This document shows positions 53,501 to 61,648 of a stretch of DNA of 64,000 nucleotides, piece after piece. The position numbers and the translations under genes are program-made. Each line of letters starts with the position of its first letter. Position 1 is the stretch's first letter. The stretch is taken from contig OZ223259.1 in the NCBI GenBank assembly GCA_965140555.1, forward strand, positions 2,790,001 to 2,854,000. The letters run 5' to 3'. Source of the DNA: UBA1351 sp965140555. GTDB lineage: Bacteria; Bacillota; Clostridia; Lachnospirales; Vallitaleaceae. Under the pieces are notes generated by a model. That model made no database searches. It saw only the letters and a program-made list of their open reading frames with translations, and was not told the origin of the DNA.

Positions 53501-53598
53501 CCATTTCGTTAATGGGTGGATTGGTATTTTCCACGTTGTTGACGTTGATTGTAGTTCCTGTGGCATACAGCTTGTTTAATAAAGAACGTAATGAATAA
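50575..53598 (+). CDS. RND family efflux transporter permease (AcrB-like)
   Basis: 1007 residues with 12 predicted helices in the RND layout: helix 1 (about 13-30), a large external loop, helices 2-6 (about 335-490), helix 7 (about 520-540), a second external loop and helices 8-12 (about 850-1000). Motif GIMVDNSVVVSDAI in helix 4 contains a single aspartate (Asp399) followed by Asn, where AcrB has two aspartates for proton relay, as in several Gram-positive members. It would export lipophilic drugs or lipids by proton antiport. GGAGG within the end of the adaptor gene precedes ATG. No outer-membrane channel gene is nearby. Confidence 0.93.
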   Translation: MNKLIKLALNNSKIVYVIVVFLLFAGVMSYQQLPKQENPQISSSVAIVQTIFPGAPAVSVDSTVTSVIEEKVSEVPGIDNVEAESYDNYSLVTIMLETGQDTKESWDKLDKVLRNVMNELPDGCEQPIVNTDITSVSGVVLSFSGDGVSNRTLSYYAWRYKDAIKQLDGVSKVEVLGEAKDEIVVDLDYKELNRYALSTTEITDLVTSQNLNIPAGSINLNGDHFNINQLAGYEDIDAVKNIIIGGSKETGAVIRLKDIADVHFEESKDRLYENKDQEVVLLSVYFEENINVVGVGESIRKVMENQERSLLDTVKVTDIIFLPEDISVSVNNFLLNLVEGVAIVLIIICIAMGLRTALVIAFSIPLSIVMTFSVMGLMDIDIQQISIAALIVALGIMVDNSVVVSDAIHHYLDAGESKKKAAYLGAKESSVPVLTSTLTTIAAFAPLAMLPGEEGKFIYSLPMVVIVTLIASYIVAMFVTPSFSVHFFKVEKESEQKKGKIRGFFERLLAVGLRYRIATLLSAFAIFAGAIALVMTMNVSIFPFSDKNIIYINIEAEEKGNIDTTKDIVKNIAKVLDEDPIILSYTSAVGDGIPRFDLTLQPVMPADDKAQILVRYDMDTLLKSETKGEYIYRLQKNIEERVMGAKIEAKCLALTSPKPDIEVKILGDNSDRIKEVANQVEAAMLDMPDLYNVKKDTSKDSYEYVLDIDEDRAAMLGLSKYDIQSQVNVAIQGRVVTTIYEETTNIPIRVESNIDSIADIENLKIKSSVTGEKVLLKEVASVTIEKRQTSYRNIDERRAGIVSGYVQPGSTAMVLQQAVELAVDQMDTSGVDVVYGGQDALMSSVLNGFALALIIALIVVYIILLIQFNSFKQPFIIFTSVLLSSIGAILALKLFRQDISFTVFLGIISLMGIVVNNAILLIEYIERARKDGFSVHDACIDAVDKRFRPIMLTSATTIMGLIPLILSKSSFFTPLAISLMGGLVFSTLLTLIVVPVAYSLFNKERNE

Positions 53599-53701
53599 GA
53601 AGCTGGTCACATTCAGGTCATCCTTTTAAGGTATTCTAGTAACAAGAATATGAGAGCTGATCGATTATTGGCTTACAGTAATTAGAAGGAGGACACAAGA
53701 A

Positions 53702-54793
53702 ATGGAACAAGAGTTTGACTTAGGAAGTTACCTAACCGGTGGTGTGGAATCAATAGTAAAAGGTGCGATGCGTGCTTCGCTAAAAAACCCTAAAGAGAGT
53801 TTATTTATGGGAAAGTTTGCCATGGCCAGTAAAAAAGCGGCAAACCTTCGTGAAGAAGCAAGTAAGCGTGGGGAGCATGTTCCGCCATTTCTCATTGCCA
53901 GTATTACCGGAGAGTGTAATCTGCATTGTGCCGGATGTTATTCGAGAGCTAACGGGGCCTGTCATGATGAAGAAGTTATTAATCCTATGACCTCGGATGA
54001 ATGGGGCGGTGTTTTTGCGGAGGCGCAAGATATGGGCATCGGCTTTGTTCTTCTGGCAGGTGGAGAACCTTTTCTAAGACGGGATGTACTGGATGAAGCG
54101 GCAAAGTATCCGTCTATCCTCTTTCCTGTATTTACCAACGGAACCTTGTTCACGGATGGGTATATGAAGCTCTTAGATAAACATCGGAATGTCTTGCCTA
54201 TACTTAGCATTGAAGGGGAAGAAACAACGACAAATGATCGACGCGGCAATGGTGTCTATAAACGGGTGACAGAATCGATGGAAACCTTGCAAAAAGCGGG
54301 GATTTTCTTCGGAGCGTCGGTAACGGTGACAAAGGAAAATATGGAAGAAGTTATGTCGGAGAGTTTCCTTGGTGATCTATACAGTCGAGGGTGTAAGGCT
54401 GTCATTTATGTGGAATTTGTTCCGGTAACGGAAGAAGCTAAACATTTGGCACCCGGCGATGAAGAACGGGACTATATTATGACAAACCTTAACCGTTTGC
54501 GTCAAGATTATGATAAAATGGTATTAATTGCATTTCCCGGAGATGAGAAAACGTCCGGTGGTTGTTTGGCGGCCGGAAGAGGATTTTTCCATATCAATGC
54601 CCATGGTGGTGCAGAACCGTGTCCATTTTCGCCTTACTCGGATATAAGCGTTCGTAAAACATCCCTCAAGGAAGCCATGCAGTCTAGACTTTTTGTAGCA
54701 TTGCGAGATGGGGATGTATTGATGGAAGAGCATGCCGGAGGGTGTGTGTTGTTTGAACGTAAGGACCAAGTGGAAGCTTTATTGCAACGCTAG
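53702..54793 (+). CDS. Radical SAM protein with SPASM-like C-terminus
   Basis: 363 residues. The CxxxCxxC cluster motif is Cys72, Cys76, Cys79 (ECNLHCAGCY). Further cysteines in SGGCLAAGRG, GGAEPCPFSPYSD and HAGGCVLF suggest a partial SPASM-type auxiliary cluster. An N-terminal helical extension of about 65 residues precedes the barrel. Substrate unknown. AGAAGGAGG precedes ATG. It lies between an RND pump and a two-component system, with the response regulator starting 13 bases after its stop, so it is probably cotranscribed with the signalling pair. Confidence 0.88.
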   Translation: MEQEFDLGSYLTGGVESIVKGAMRASLKNPKESLFMGKFAMASKKAANLREEASKRGEHVPPFLIASITGECNLHCAGCYSRANGACHDEEVINPMTSDEWGGVFAEAQDMGIGFVLLAGGEPFLRRDVLDEAAKYPSILFPVFTNGTLFTDGYMKLLDKHRNVLPILSIEGEETTTNDRRGNGVYKRVTESMETLQKAGIFFGASVTVTKENMEEVMSESFLGDLYSRGCKAVIYVEFVPVTEEAKHLAPGDEERDYIMTNLNRLRQDYDKMVLIAFPGDEKTSGGCLAAGRGFFHINAHGGAEPCPFSPYSDISVRKTSLKEAMQSRLFVALRDGDVLMEEHAGGCVLFERKDQVEALLQR

Positions 54794-54806
54794 AAAGGAG
54801 TCCATT

Positions 54807-55499
54807 GTGTTTCGAATTCTTGTCGTTGAAGATGATCCGATTCTGAATAAAATGGTACAGGCCAAGTTAAAGCAAGCATCTTATGAGGTGCTTGCTGCTT
54901 TTGATGGGCGTGAGGCTCTTGAGGTGATGGACCATGAGCATGTGGATTTGCTTATCTGTGATATTATGATGCCCAATATGAATGGGTATGAACTGATAGA
55001 AGCCGTACGTCCGGTGAATCCGATGCTGCCTATACTTCTGATGACAGCAAAGGACCAGATTGAAGATATAGAAAAAGGTTTCAAGTTGGGAAGCGATGAT
55101 TATATGGTAAAACCGGTAAATTTGAAGGAACTGGTGATTCGAGTCGGCGCTCTACTTAGACGAGCTCAGATTACTAATCAACGCCGTTTGGAAATAGGCG
55201 ATACTATTCTTGACTATGAAGCCTTAACCGTTGAAGAAGGCACTTCAAGACACGTACAGACCTTACCACCTAAAGAATTCTATCTGCTGTACAAACTGTT
55301 AAGCCAGCCCAATAAGATTTTCACCCGTTTGGATTTATTAGACGAGATATGGGGAATGGATGTTGACGTAGATGACCGTACCATCGACAGTCATATTAAG
55401 AAATTGCGACGTCGTTTTGAGAAGAATCCGGATTTTCAGATTGTAACGATACGTGGTCTAGGCTATAAGGGAATTGAAGGTAAAGGAGGGGAATCATAA
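54807..55499 (+). CDS. OmpR/PhoB family response regulator
   Basis: 230 residues. The receiver domain has the acidic pair (VVEDD, residues 6-10), phospho-acceptor Asp52 (LLICDIMMPN) and MTAKD. The C-terminal winged helix (about 130-225) includes LPPKEFYLLYKLLSQPNKIFTRLDLLDEIWG and DDRTIDSHIKKLRRRF. It begins with GTG after AGGAGTCCATT, 13 bases after the radical SAM gene; an upstream frame inside that gene is rejected. It works with the histidine kinase encoded next. Confidence 0.95.
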   Translation: MFRILVVEDDPILNKMVQAKLKQASYEVLAAFDGREALEVMDHEHVDLLICDIMMPNMNGYELIEAVRPVNPMLPILLMTAKDQIEDIEKGFKLGSDDYMVKPVNLKELVIRVGALLRRAQITNQRRLEIGDTILDYEALTVEEGTSRHVQTLPPKEFYLLYKLLSQPNKIFTRLDLLDEIWGMDVDVDDRTIDSHIKKLRRRFEKNPDFQIVTIRGLGYKGIEGKGGES

Positions 55500-55501
55500 G
55501 A

Positions 55502-56671
55502 ATGGCTATAGAGAAGAAGCAAAAAAGACTTCGAGTACCTCTTCATCGATATTTTATGATGAATTTTATCGTTACGTTAGGTATGGCGTGTGCCTTAGCA
55601 TGTGCCATTGTTTGTAGCGGATTTTTAGTATTCTATCATGGCCCCCTAACAGGTGGAGTTGTCATTTGCTTATGTATTCTAGTATGTGTACTCATCGGTA
55701 TATTCGGTAGTTTGTTTATGTGGCTTTCCAGTCGACGCATTGTGGACCCTATCCTTCGATTAGGTGAGGGATTGCGCCAAGTAACCCAAGGAGACTTTAC
55801 GATTCAAGTGCCTCGTGAGAATCCTCATACTGCCAAGACCAAAGAGGTAGATAGAATAAAGAAGTCGGAACATAGCAGCATAATGTTATTGGGAAAAGAG
55901 GGATTATGTTCACAAGAGAATGATAGCTGTTATGAGAATGAATTAGATGAGCTAATTGCCAATTTTAACCGTATGTCCAGAGAGCTGAATCATATGGATG
56001 TTCTGCGTAAGGATTTTATGAGCAGTGTTTCTCATGAATTCAAAACACCGATTACAGCCATTCAAGGGTTTACCGAGATGCTGCTTGATGACCATCTTAG
56101 TGAAGACGACGAGCGGGAGTACTTGGAGTTGGTGAATGAACAGTCTCTGCGTCTGTCCAAATTATGTGACAATATGTTGAACCTAACCCGACTGGATCAT
56201 CAGGAGATTGTTGTTCGGAAAGATGTGATTCAAGTGGATGAGCACTTGCGTAAAACGATTATTCTGATGGAAGAAAAATGGCGGGAGAAACACGTCGCAG
56301 TTATTCCTGAACTAGAGCCTCATCGTATTATCAGTAATAAAGATTTGCTGCAACAAGTGTATATGAATTTATTGGATAATGCCATCAAATACTCTCATGT
56401 TAATGGACGGATTTATGTGAAAGAATGGGTCAAAGAGGATATTCTTCATGTCACTGTTGAAGACGAAGGGATTGGAATCGAAGAGGGGAAACTCCCACGT
56501 ATTTTTGATAAATTCTATCAGTGCGAAGAATCCCATAAGCAGACGGGAAACGGTTTGGGACTGCCGATTGTAGAGCGGATCATAGATATGTTGGATGGAG
56601 ATATTATGTGTAAAAGTCGTATTGGAGAGGGAACTATTTTTGAAATAAGGATAGCAGTGGAACGCATATAG
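55502..56671 (+). CDS. Sensor histidine kinase with unusual HAMP insertion
   Basis: 389 residues. Two membrane helices (about 18-45 and 50-75) with almost no external loop, so it probably senses within the membrane. HAMP starts at RRIVDPILRL (about 78), but between its two helices there is an extra stretch of about 42 residues (105-146) containing a Cys136/Cys143 pair. The dimerisation domain has the phosphorylated His178 (SVSHEFKTP), and the catalytic domain has NLLDNAIKYS, DEGIGIEEG and GNGLGLPIVE. It overlaps tightly with the response regulator (two-base gap). The signal is unknown. Confidence 0.93.
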   Translation: MAIEKKQKRLRVPLHRYFMMNFIVTLGMACALACAIVCSGFLVFYHGPLTGGVVICLCILVCVLIGIFGSLFMWLSSRRIVDPILRLGEGLRQVTQGDFTIQVPRENPHTAKTKEVDRIKKSEHSSIMLLGKEGLCSQENDSCYENELDELIANFNRMSRELNHMDVLRKDFMSSVSHEFKTPITAIQGFTEMLLDDHLSEDDEREYLELVNEQSLRLSKLCDNMLNLTRLDHQEIVVRKDVIQVDEHLRKTIILMEEKWREKHVAVIPELEPHRIISNKDLLQQVYMNLLDNAIKYSHVNGRIYVKEWVKEDILHVTVEDEGIGIEEGKLPRIFDKFYQCEESHKQTGNGLGLPIVERIIDMLDGDIMCKSRIGEGTIFEIRIAVERI

Positions 56672-56736
56672 CGTTCCTTTTTTAATATCTGATAATATAT
56701 TAGGGATGTGTTTTACAAATAAATAGGTGCAAGGTG

Positions 56737-56792
56737 TTGACAGTGAATAATAATTGATTTATAATTAACATATGAATAAACATTCATGTGTT
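56737..56792 (+). promoter_or_regulatory. Promoter and ArsR/SmtB-type operator of the metal efflux operon
   Basis: A perfect consensus promoter, TTGACA (56737-56742), 17 bases, TATAAT (56760-56765). Just downstream, AACATATGAA (56767-56776), six bases, TTCATGTGTT (56783-56792) is an imperfect palindrome matching the ArsR/SmtB site (ATATGAA-N6-TTCAT), placed to block the polymerase. Confidence 0.8.
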
Positions 56793-56844
56793 CACATGTT
56801 GATAACAAGAACGGGAAGTCACATGTTTGAAGGAGGCAATGAAG

Positions 56845-57183
56845 ATGAAAGAAACCTGCTGTACAAATCAGGAGAATGTAGATATTGTTCTTGAGAATCT
56901 TCCTGCAGAGGACGATATCGTGGATATATCAGAGATTTTTAATCTACTGGGTGATCCGACAAGAATGCGAATTCTAGCTGCCCTGCGTATTAAAGAGTTA
57001 TGTGTCGGAGATTTAGCTGAACTCATGGAAATCTCTCAATCGGGAGTTTCCCATCAACTACGCTCGTTAAAAAAGGCACGTATTATTAAAGGAAGACGAG
57101 AAGGAAAGATGATTTATTATTCTCTAGATGATGAACATATTGACAGGATGATCACCACTGCCCTTGAACATATACATGAGTAA
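56845..57183 (+). CDS. ArsR/SmtB family metal-sensing repressor (CzrA-like)
   Basis: 112 residues. Winged helix with DPTRMRILAALRIKELCVGDLAELMEISQSGVSHQLRSLKKARII (about 37-81). The C-terminal helix carries Asp96-x-His98-x10-His109-x2-Glu112, the alpha-5 metal site of CzrA/SmtB that binds zinc at the dimer interface. The alpha-3 site is incomplete (ELCVGD with one Cys), although an N-terminal Cys5-Cys6 pair is present. GGAGG before ATG 56845 decides among several in-frame ATG/TTG codons. It represses the downstream ATPase from the operator at 56767. Confidence 0.93.
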   Translation: MKETCCTNQENVDIVLENLPAEDDIVDISEIFNLLGDPTRMRILAALRIKELCVGDLAELMEISQSGVSHQLRSLKKARIIKGRREGKMIYYSLDDEHIDRMITTALEHIHE

Positions 57184-57217
57184 ATCAGTTCAAACTAACT
57201 GATGGAAGGAGGCTACT

Positions 57218-59413
57218 ATGAGTCATACGATTAATAGAAACATATCCAATCTGGCAGTAAAATCGACATCAATGGGAGAAGGTGCAGAGACATTAACGCC
57301 TTTGCCCACAGGGGACAATGAGGTGTATTACCTTGAAGGGTTGACCTGTGCCAATTGCGCAGCAAAAATAGAGACATCATTGACCAATAATCCCAGTTTT
57401 AAGTCTGTCAACTTTAGTTTTGCAACGAAAAAGTTGGTGGTAGAAAATGCAAGTGGGGCGGTTGATGCAATGGCTGTCATTACGAATACCGTCGATAGTA
57501 TTGAAGACGGTGTAACGGTTGTTCCGGAAAACAATGAAGTCAAAGAGTATGTAGACGGCGGGGATGAGACAATAGCATCTAAATCCAAGCTTTTTAAAGA
57601 GATTATATCAGCGCATTGGATTACACTCCTAGGCGTATTGAGCTTAGGATTAACCATGGCCTTTCTACAGAATACATCTTTAGGCATTGCAGGCTATATT
57701 CTAGCCTATGTACTTATCGGAGGCGATGTTGCCTACCGTGCGGTTAAAAACATCCTTAAGGGTGAGTTGTTTGATGAAAACTTTCTCATGACCATTGCTA
57801 CCATTGGTGCTTTTGCTCTTGGTGAGTATGTGGAAGCCGTAGCCGTTATGTTATTCTACAAAGTAGGGGAAGGTTTTCAAGATTATGCAGTGGATTATAC
57901 CCGTCGCAGTATTAAGTCCCTTATTAATATCAAAGCGGATTATGCGAACCTTGTAGAAGGTAGTACGACGAAGAAGGTTGATCCGGGCGCATTGGCGATT
58001 GACGATATTATTGTCATCAAACCCGGTGAAAAAATTCCTGTGGATGCTGTTGTAGTAAAGGGTTCTACAACCGTTGATACATCGGCATTAACAGGCGAAA
58101 GTCTTCCGGTAACTATGGGAATCGGCGATACATTATTAAGTGGTGCGATTAATATTGATGCATCCATTACGGCTAAAGTAAGTAAGAAGTTCAAAGATTC
58201 CACAGTAGCTAGAATACTGGACATGGTGGAAAATGCGACAAGCAAGAAAGCCAAGACAGAGCAGTTTATTACAAAATTTGCTAAGGTATATACCCCTATT
58301 GTTGTCGGTTCAGCCGTCCTATTGGCTGTATTACCCCCACTTCTAGGATTTGGAGCCTTTAGCGAATGGATATCTAGATCGTTGATCTTCTTAGTTATCA
58401 GTTGTCCATGTGCCTTGGTTCTCAGCGTCCCTCTCGGATACTTCGGAGGATTAGGAGCTGCTAGTCGAGAAGGTATTCTTGTCAAAGGTGGCAACTATCT
58501 AGAGGCACTAAACAGCATTGATACCTTTGTTTTTGATAAAACAGGAACATTGACCAAAGGAAACTTTGCCGTTGTCAATACGACCAATGATGAAGCACTT
58601 GCCCTAGCCTCAGTGATTGAAGCCCATTCAAATCATCCCATAGCTAAATCCATTGTTCATGCTTATGGCAAGGTCGTTGATATGAGTGATGTGGAAGATG
58701 TTACAGAAGTTCCCGGTGAAGGAATGACCGGACAGTATAAAGGCAAAGCCTTGGCAGTTGGTAATGCTCGATTAATGGAACGTATTCATGCGGATTATGA
58801 CCGAAGCGATTTCATAGGCAGTGCCGTTCATGTGGCTTATGACAACACTTATGTGGGAACCATCTACATTGCTGATGAGATTAAAGAACGTGCCGCGGAA
58901 CTTGTTCAAACCATCCAATCGGAAAGTGGCAAGGAAGTGGTCATGTTAACCGGTGACCAACAACGTATTGCCAAAGTTGTCAGTGATAAACTAGGGATTA
59001 AGAAGGTCTTTAGTCAGTTGCTCCCCGGAGACAAATTAACACATCTAGAAGCCTTGATTGATGACGGTAAGAAGGTCCTCTTTGTCGGTGACGGTATCAA
59101 CGATGCTCCGGTTCTAGCCCGAGCAGATATCGGTGTGGCCATGGGTGGTGTCGGTTCCGATGCAGCAGTTGAAGCCGCTGACATGGTTATTATGAATGAT
59201 GACCCATCCAAGATTATTACCGGTATTCAAATTGCCAAAAAGACACGCAACATCGTTATGCAAAATATAATCTTCGCCATCGGCGTCAAAGTCTTCTTCT
59301 TAGCTCTAGGAGCAGCAGGTGAAGCCAATATGTATGAGGCAATCTTTGCCGATGTCGGTGTTGCCCTTATCGCTGTCCTTAACTCCATGAGAACCTTGCG
59401 GATTAAAGGGTAA
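57218..59413 (+). CDS. cadA: Zn2+/Cd2+/Pb2+-translocating P-type ATPase
   Basis: 731 residues. An N-terminal heavy-metal-associated domain has GLTCANC (Cys44, Cys47). After the first helices come the actuator motif TGES, the CPx metal gate Cys396-Pro-Cys398, the phosphorylated Asp440 (DKTGTLTKG), HP-motif SNHPIAKS and GDGINDAPVLA. The last helices contain IGVK and FADVG, the Lys/Asp pair typical of P1B-2 pumps that export zinc, cadmium and lead. The preceding CzrA-like repressor agrees with zinc or cadmium. GGAAGGAGG precedes ATG; 34 bases after arsR, same operon. Confidence 0.94.
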   Translation: MSHTINRNISNLAVKSTSMGEGAETLTPLPTGDNEVYYLEGLTCANCAAKIETSLTNNPSFKSVNFSFATKKLVVENASGAVDAMAVITNTVDSIEDGVTVVPENNEVKEYVDGGDETIASKSKLFKEIISAHWITLLGVLSLGLTMAFLQNTSLGIAGYILAYVLIGGDVAYRAVKNILKGELFDENFLMTIATIGAFALGEYVEAVAVMLFYKVGEGFQDYAVDYTRRSIKSLINIKADYANLVEGSTTKKVDPGALAIDDIIVIKPGEKIPVDAVVVKGSTTVDTSALTGESLPVTMGIGDTLLSGAINIDASITAKVSKKFKDSTVARILDMVENATSKKAKTEQFITKFAKVYTPIVVGSAVLLAVLPPLLGFGAFSEWISRSLIFLVISCPCALVLSVPLGYFGGLGAASREGILVKGGNYLEALNSIDTFVFDKTGTLTKGNFAVVNTTNDEALALASVIEAHSNHPIAKSIVHAYGKVVDMSDVEDVTEVPGEGMTGQYKGKALAVGNARLMERIHADYDRSDFIGSAVHVAYDNTYVGTIYIADEIKERAAELVQTIQSESGKEVVMLTGDQQRIAKVVSDKLGIKKVFSQLLPGDKLTHLEALIDDGKKVLFVGDGINDAPVLARADIGVAMGGVGSDAAVEAADMVIMNDDPSKIITGIQIAKKTRNIVMQNIIFAIGVKVFFLALGAAGEANMYEAIFADVGVALIAVLNSMRTLRIKG

Positions 59414-59503
59414 GTCGTAAGGGAGTAAGCGTGATTTGAAATAGAGATAGGAAGCCGGAGATCAGTCTTAACAATAAAAGCTAAGCATTAAAAACGATGC
59501 TAG

Positions 59504-59545
59504 AACCTTCCGTTTTATTCAGAGAATAAGGCGGAAGGTTTTATA
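59504..59545 (+). terminator. Terminator of the arsR-cadA operon
   Basis: AACCTTCCG (59504-59512) pairs with CGGAAGGTT (59532-59540), with TTATTC/GAATAA pairing inside, then TTATAT. Confidence 0.75.
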
Positions 59546-59583
59546 TATGTGGTGCGTGATTAAAGTTGAAAAATAGAGAAAAG

Positions 59584-59754
59584 TTCCAGTCGTGAATATT
59601 CTGACAATTGCCCAATCCCTTTATAGATAAGGCTTGACAAGGTTTTTGATACATGGTTTAATAAAAGAAGAAATCATTGGAAAAAAAACAAGAAATGCTG
59701 TAAAATCAAGGGTTTCAAAGATTTTGGAATTTTAGGAATGGCGATTTTACGTTG
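59584..59754 (+). promoter_or_regulatory. CRISPR leader 1
   Basis: AT-rich 171-nt leader directly before the first repeat. Hand alignment to leader 2 (63096-63266) needs no gaps and shows about 21 mismatches, roughly 88 percent identity. It contains a promoter, TTGACA (59634-59639), 17 bases, TTTAAT (59657-59662), conserved in both. The last bases before the repeat, TTTTACGTTG, are identical in both and may be the anchor for new spacer insertion. Confidence 0.85.
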
Positions 59755-60630
59755 GTTGAACAGTAACATAGGATGTATTGAAATTCCGTGAACAAATCGT
59801 TGAGAGTATCTCCATATTGGTTGAACAGTAACATAGGATGTATTGAAATAATCATAGACCAAATTTATCTATACCATCATAATATGTTGAACAGTAACAT
59901 AGGATGTATTGAAATTACGAACCACCCGGGAATCCTATCCCTTACGGTTTTGTTGAACAGTAACATAGGATGTATTGAAATCCGGTTCCTTGTATTATAC
60001 TGTTAATAAGGTTTACAAGTTGAACAGTAACATAGGATGTATTGAAATAAAATTGTTTCTATGTTTCCGTTTATAATCTGTACGTTGAACAGTAACATAG
60101 GATGTATTGAAATTTTTTATACTCTGGATGTCTAGTATAATCAATATTAAGTTGAACAGTAACATAGGATGTATTGAAATAAGGAATGCGTCATTCTTGC
60201 AAGTTCTGTCTCGGCTTGTTGAACAGTAACATAGGATGTATTGAAATTGGCTTCAACTGCAAGTTTTAAATCGTCAAAATTTGGTTGAACAGTAACATAG
60301 GATGTATTGAAATTTTCATGTCCGTCGGATATAGCGACTAATCTACGCAGTTGAACAGTAACATAGGATGTATTGAAATTCTTTAACAAGACGTTCATTC
60401 TTTTGTGATGAATTAGTTGAACAGTAACATAGGATGTATTGAAATTCATCCCGGACCGGTTCTTTAACGAAATAATAGAACGTTGAACAGTAACATAGGA
60501 TGTATTGAAATATCGGTTGGGTATCCAAGTCCTTTTATCGCTTATGTGTTGAACAGTAACATAGGATGTATTGAAATCCACCATCCCATATAATTGTTTC
60601 TATTGCATCTATTGTTGAACAGTAACATAG
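59755..60630 (+). CRISPR. CRISPR array 1: 13 full repeats, 13 spacers, truncated last repeat
   Basis: A 30-nt repeat starts GTTGAACAGTAAC and ends GATGTATTGAAAT. Full repeats begin at 59755, 59820, 59886, 59952, 60019, 60084, 60151, 60218, 60284, 60350, 60416, 60482 and 60548 and are identical. Spacers are 35-37 nt. A final repeat at 60614 keeps only its first 17 bases. The leader on the left, the decayed repeat on the right and the ATTGAAAT end (which would be the 8-nt crRNA 5' handle) all say transcription runs left to right. Length and ending resemble clostridial type I-B repeats; without cas genes the subtype is provisional. No spacer matches elsewhere in the window were noticed. Confidence 0.97.
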
Positions 60631-60673
60631 AAACCTTCTCTTTTTTGCACACATGCGAATCGGAAGGTTTTTT
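60631..60673 (+). terminator. Terminator abutting CRISPR array 1
   Basis: AAACCTTC (60631-60638) pairs with GAAGGTTT (60663-60670), then TTT. It begins exactly where the truncated last repeat stops, so it ends the pre-crRNA. The remainder to 60833 holds nothing I can name. Confidence 0.7.
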
Positions 60674-60833
60674 ATAATGCAACAAAAATCATTACATTAA
60701 GATTTAATTACAGAATACCCAAACAGCTTGAGTGGAAAAGGGTAAAACTTTATAATGAATGTAGCATCGCAAATTGTATGCTACGAGTGGTTGTATCATG
60801 TGTTTTTGATAGCAGACCAATAAAGGTTTTATA

Positions 60834-60858
60834 TATAGTTGTGTCAGACATGACTATA
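60834..60858. promoter_or_regulatory. 25-bp imperfect palindrome upstream of the DUF4085-like gene
   Basis: TATAGT, two bases, TGTC, centre base A, GACA, two bases, ACTATA: 10 of 12 pairs match. It lies 25 bases before the start codon, where a repressor could block transcription or translation. No regulator is encoded nearby. Confidence 0.4.
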
Positions 60859-60882
60859 CAATCAGATTGAGGGAGATTATAA

Positions 60883-61644
60883 ATGACATTAACAGAATGG
60901 GATGAGCAGAATAAGCGCATGTTTCTTAGTGTAGGATTAAGAGTTCACAAAGACTCAGGAACATATGATGATAAGCTATACAATCGCCTATACAAAAGAA
61001 AAGTACAACAGTGGATAGATGAATGGGCTGAGGGGAAAGATGTTGATGAGGGTAAAAAGGAATTTGCTTGGATGCATAAGAAGCGATTAGAAGAGTTACC
61101 AAATCAAATCCCCCAAGAAATCTACAATAAAATAGCCGATATTCGAGTGTTTGCATTAGGATATTGCACCCATGAGATTAAAAAGGATATTCTAAAGCTA
61201 GATAAAGAGAATAAAAAAATATCAGATGATATGAGAGAAGCCTTTGACAAAATTGAAAAGGAAAAGGGCGTCGATAAATCATTAAAGGATCAGATTTGTT
61301 TCCATGATTCCGAAATTTTAAGTATTCGCCATGGGAAACAGCTGATAATAGAATTGAACTCTATTGATATAGCCGTAGACAAGTCGATATTGTGCTGTGA
61401 TGGAGTAACTTTTTTAACGGAACACAAGGCCAAAATAGGAAGCCATTGGTTATACTATAATCTGTACAGACATGAAAAGGGCTATGAATGGCAAATTCTA
61501 TTTGTTGATTATAGCATCAATGAAATCGGATGGTATGATTCAAACAAATACGAGGTTAGTTTTCTGTGTAAGGATATTTCTATTGAAACTGATATGTCAG
61601 AAGATAGTGAAGAAGTGTGCATTGATGGCATATTTCAGATATAA
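60883..61644 (+). CDS. DUF4085-like protein of unknown function
   Basis: 253 residues, soluble, strongly charged. The N-terminal helical half includes KRLEELPNQIPQEIYNKIADIRVFALGYCTHEIKKDI (about 67-103), which resembles the LP-EI-KVADIRVLALG core of DUF4085 proteins as I recall them. The C-terminal half (about 140-253) is beta-rich and begins FHDSEILSIRHGKQLIIELN, similar to small immunity-like domains of the DUF4085/Imm families. GAGGGAG precedes ATG. The gene stands alone between the two CRISPR arrays. No cas similarity is seen. Function unknown; an immunity role is a guess. Confidence 0.55.
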   Translation: MTLTEWDEQNKRMFLSVGLRVHKDSGTYDDKLYNRLYKRKVQQWIDEWAEGKDVDEGKKEFAWMHKKRLEELPNQIPQEIYNKIADIRVFALGYCTHEIKKDILKLDKENKKISDDMREAFDKIEKEKGVDKSLKDQICFHDSEILSIRHGKQLIIELNSIDIAVDKSILCCDGVTFLTEHKAKIGSHWLYYNLYRHEKGYEWQILFVDYSINEIGWYDSNKYEVSFLCKDISIETDMSEDSEEVCIDGIFQI

Positions 61645-61648
61645 TGAA

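Noticed and set aside
57940..58494. A 184-codon frame antisense to cadA
   Set aside because: Shadow of a strongly supported P-type ATPase; no ribosome-binding site and odd composition.
59788..60584. Open frames of 61-145 codons on both strands across CRISPR array 1 (repeating FNTSYVTVQ or SNIGCIEI)
   Set aside because: They are translations of the CRISPR repeats, which lack stops in some frames; there is no ribosome-binding site or codon pattern.
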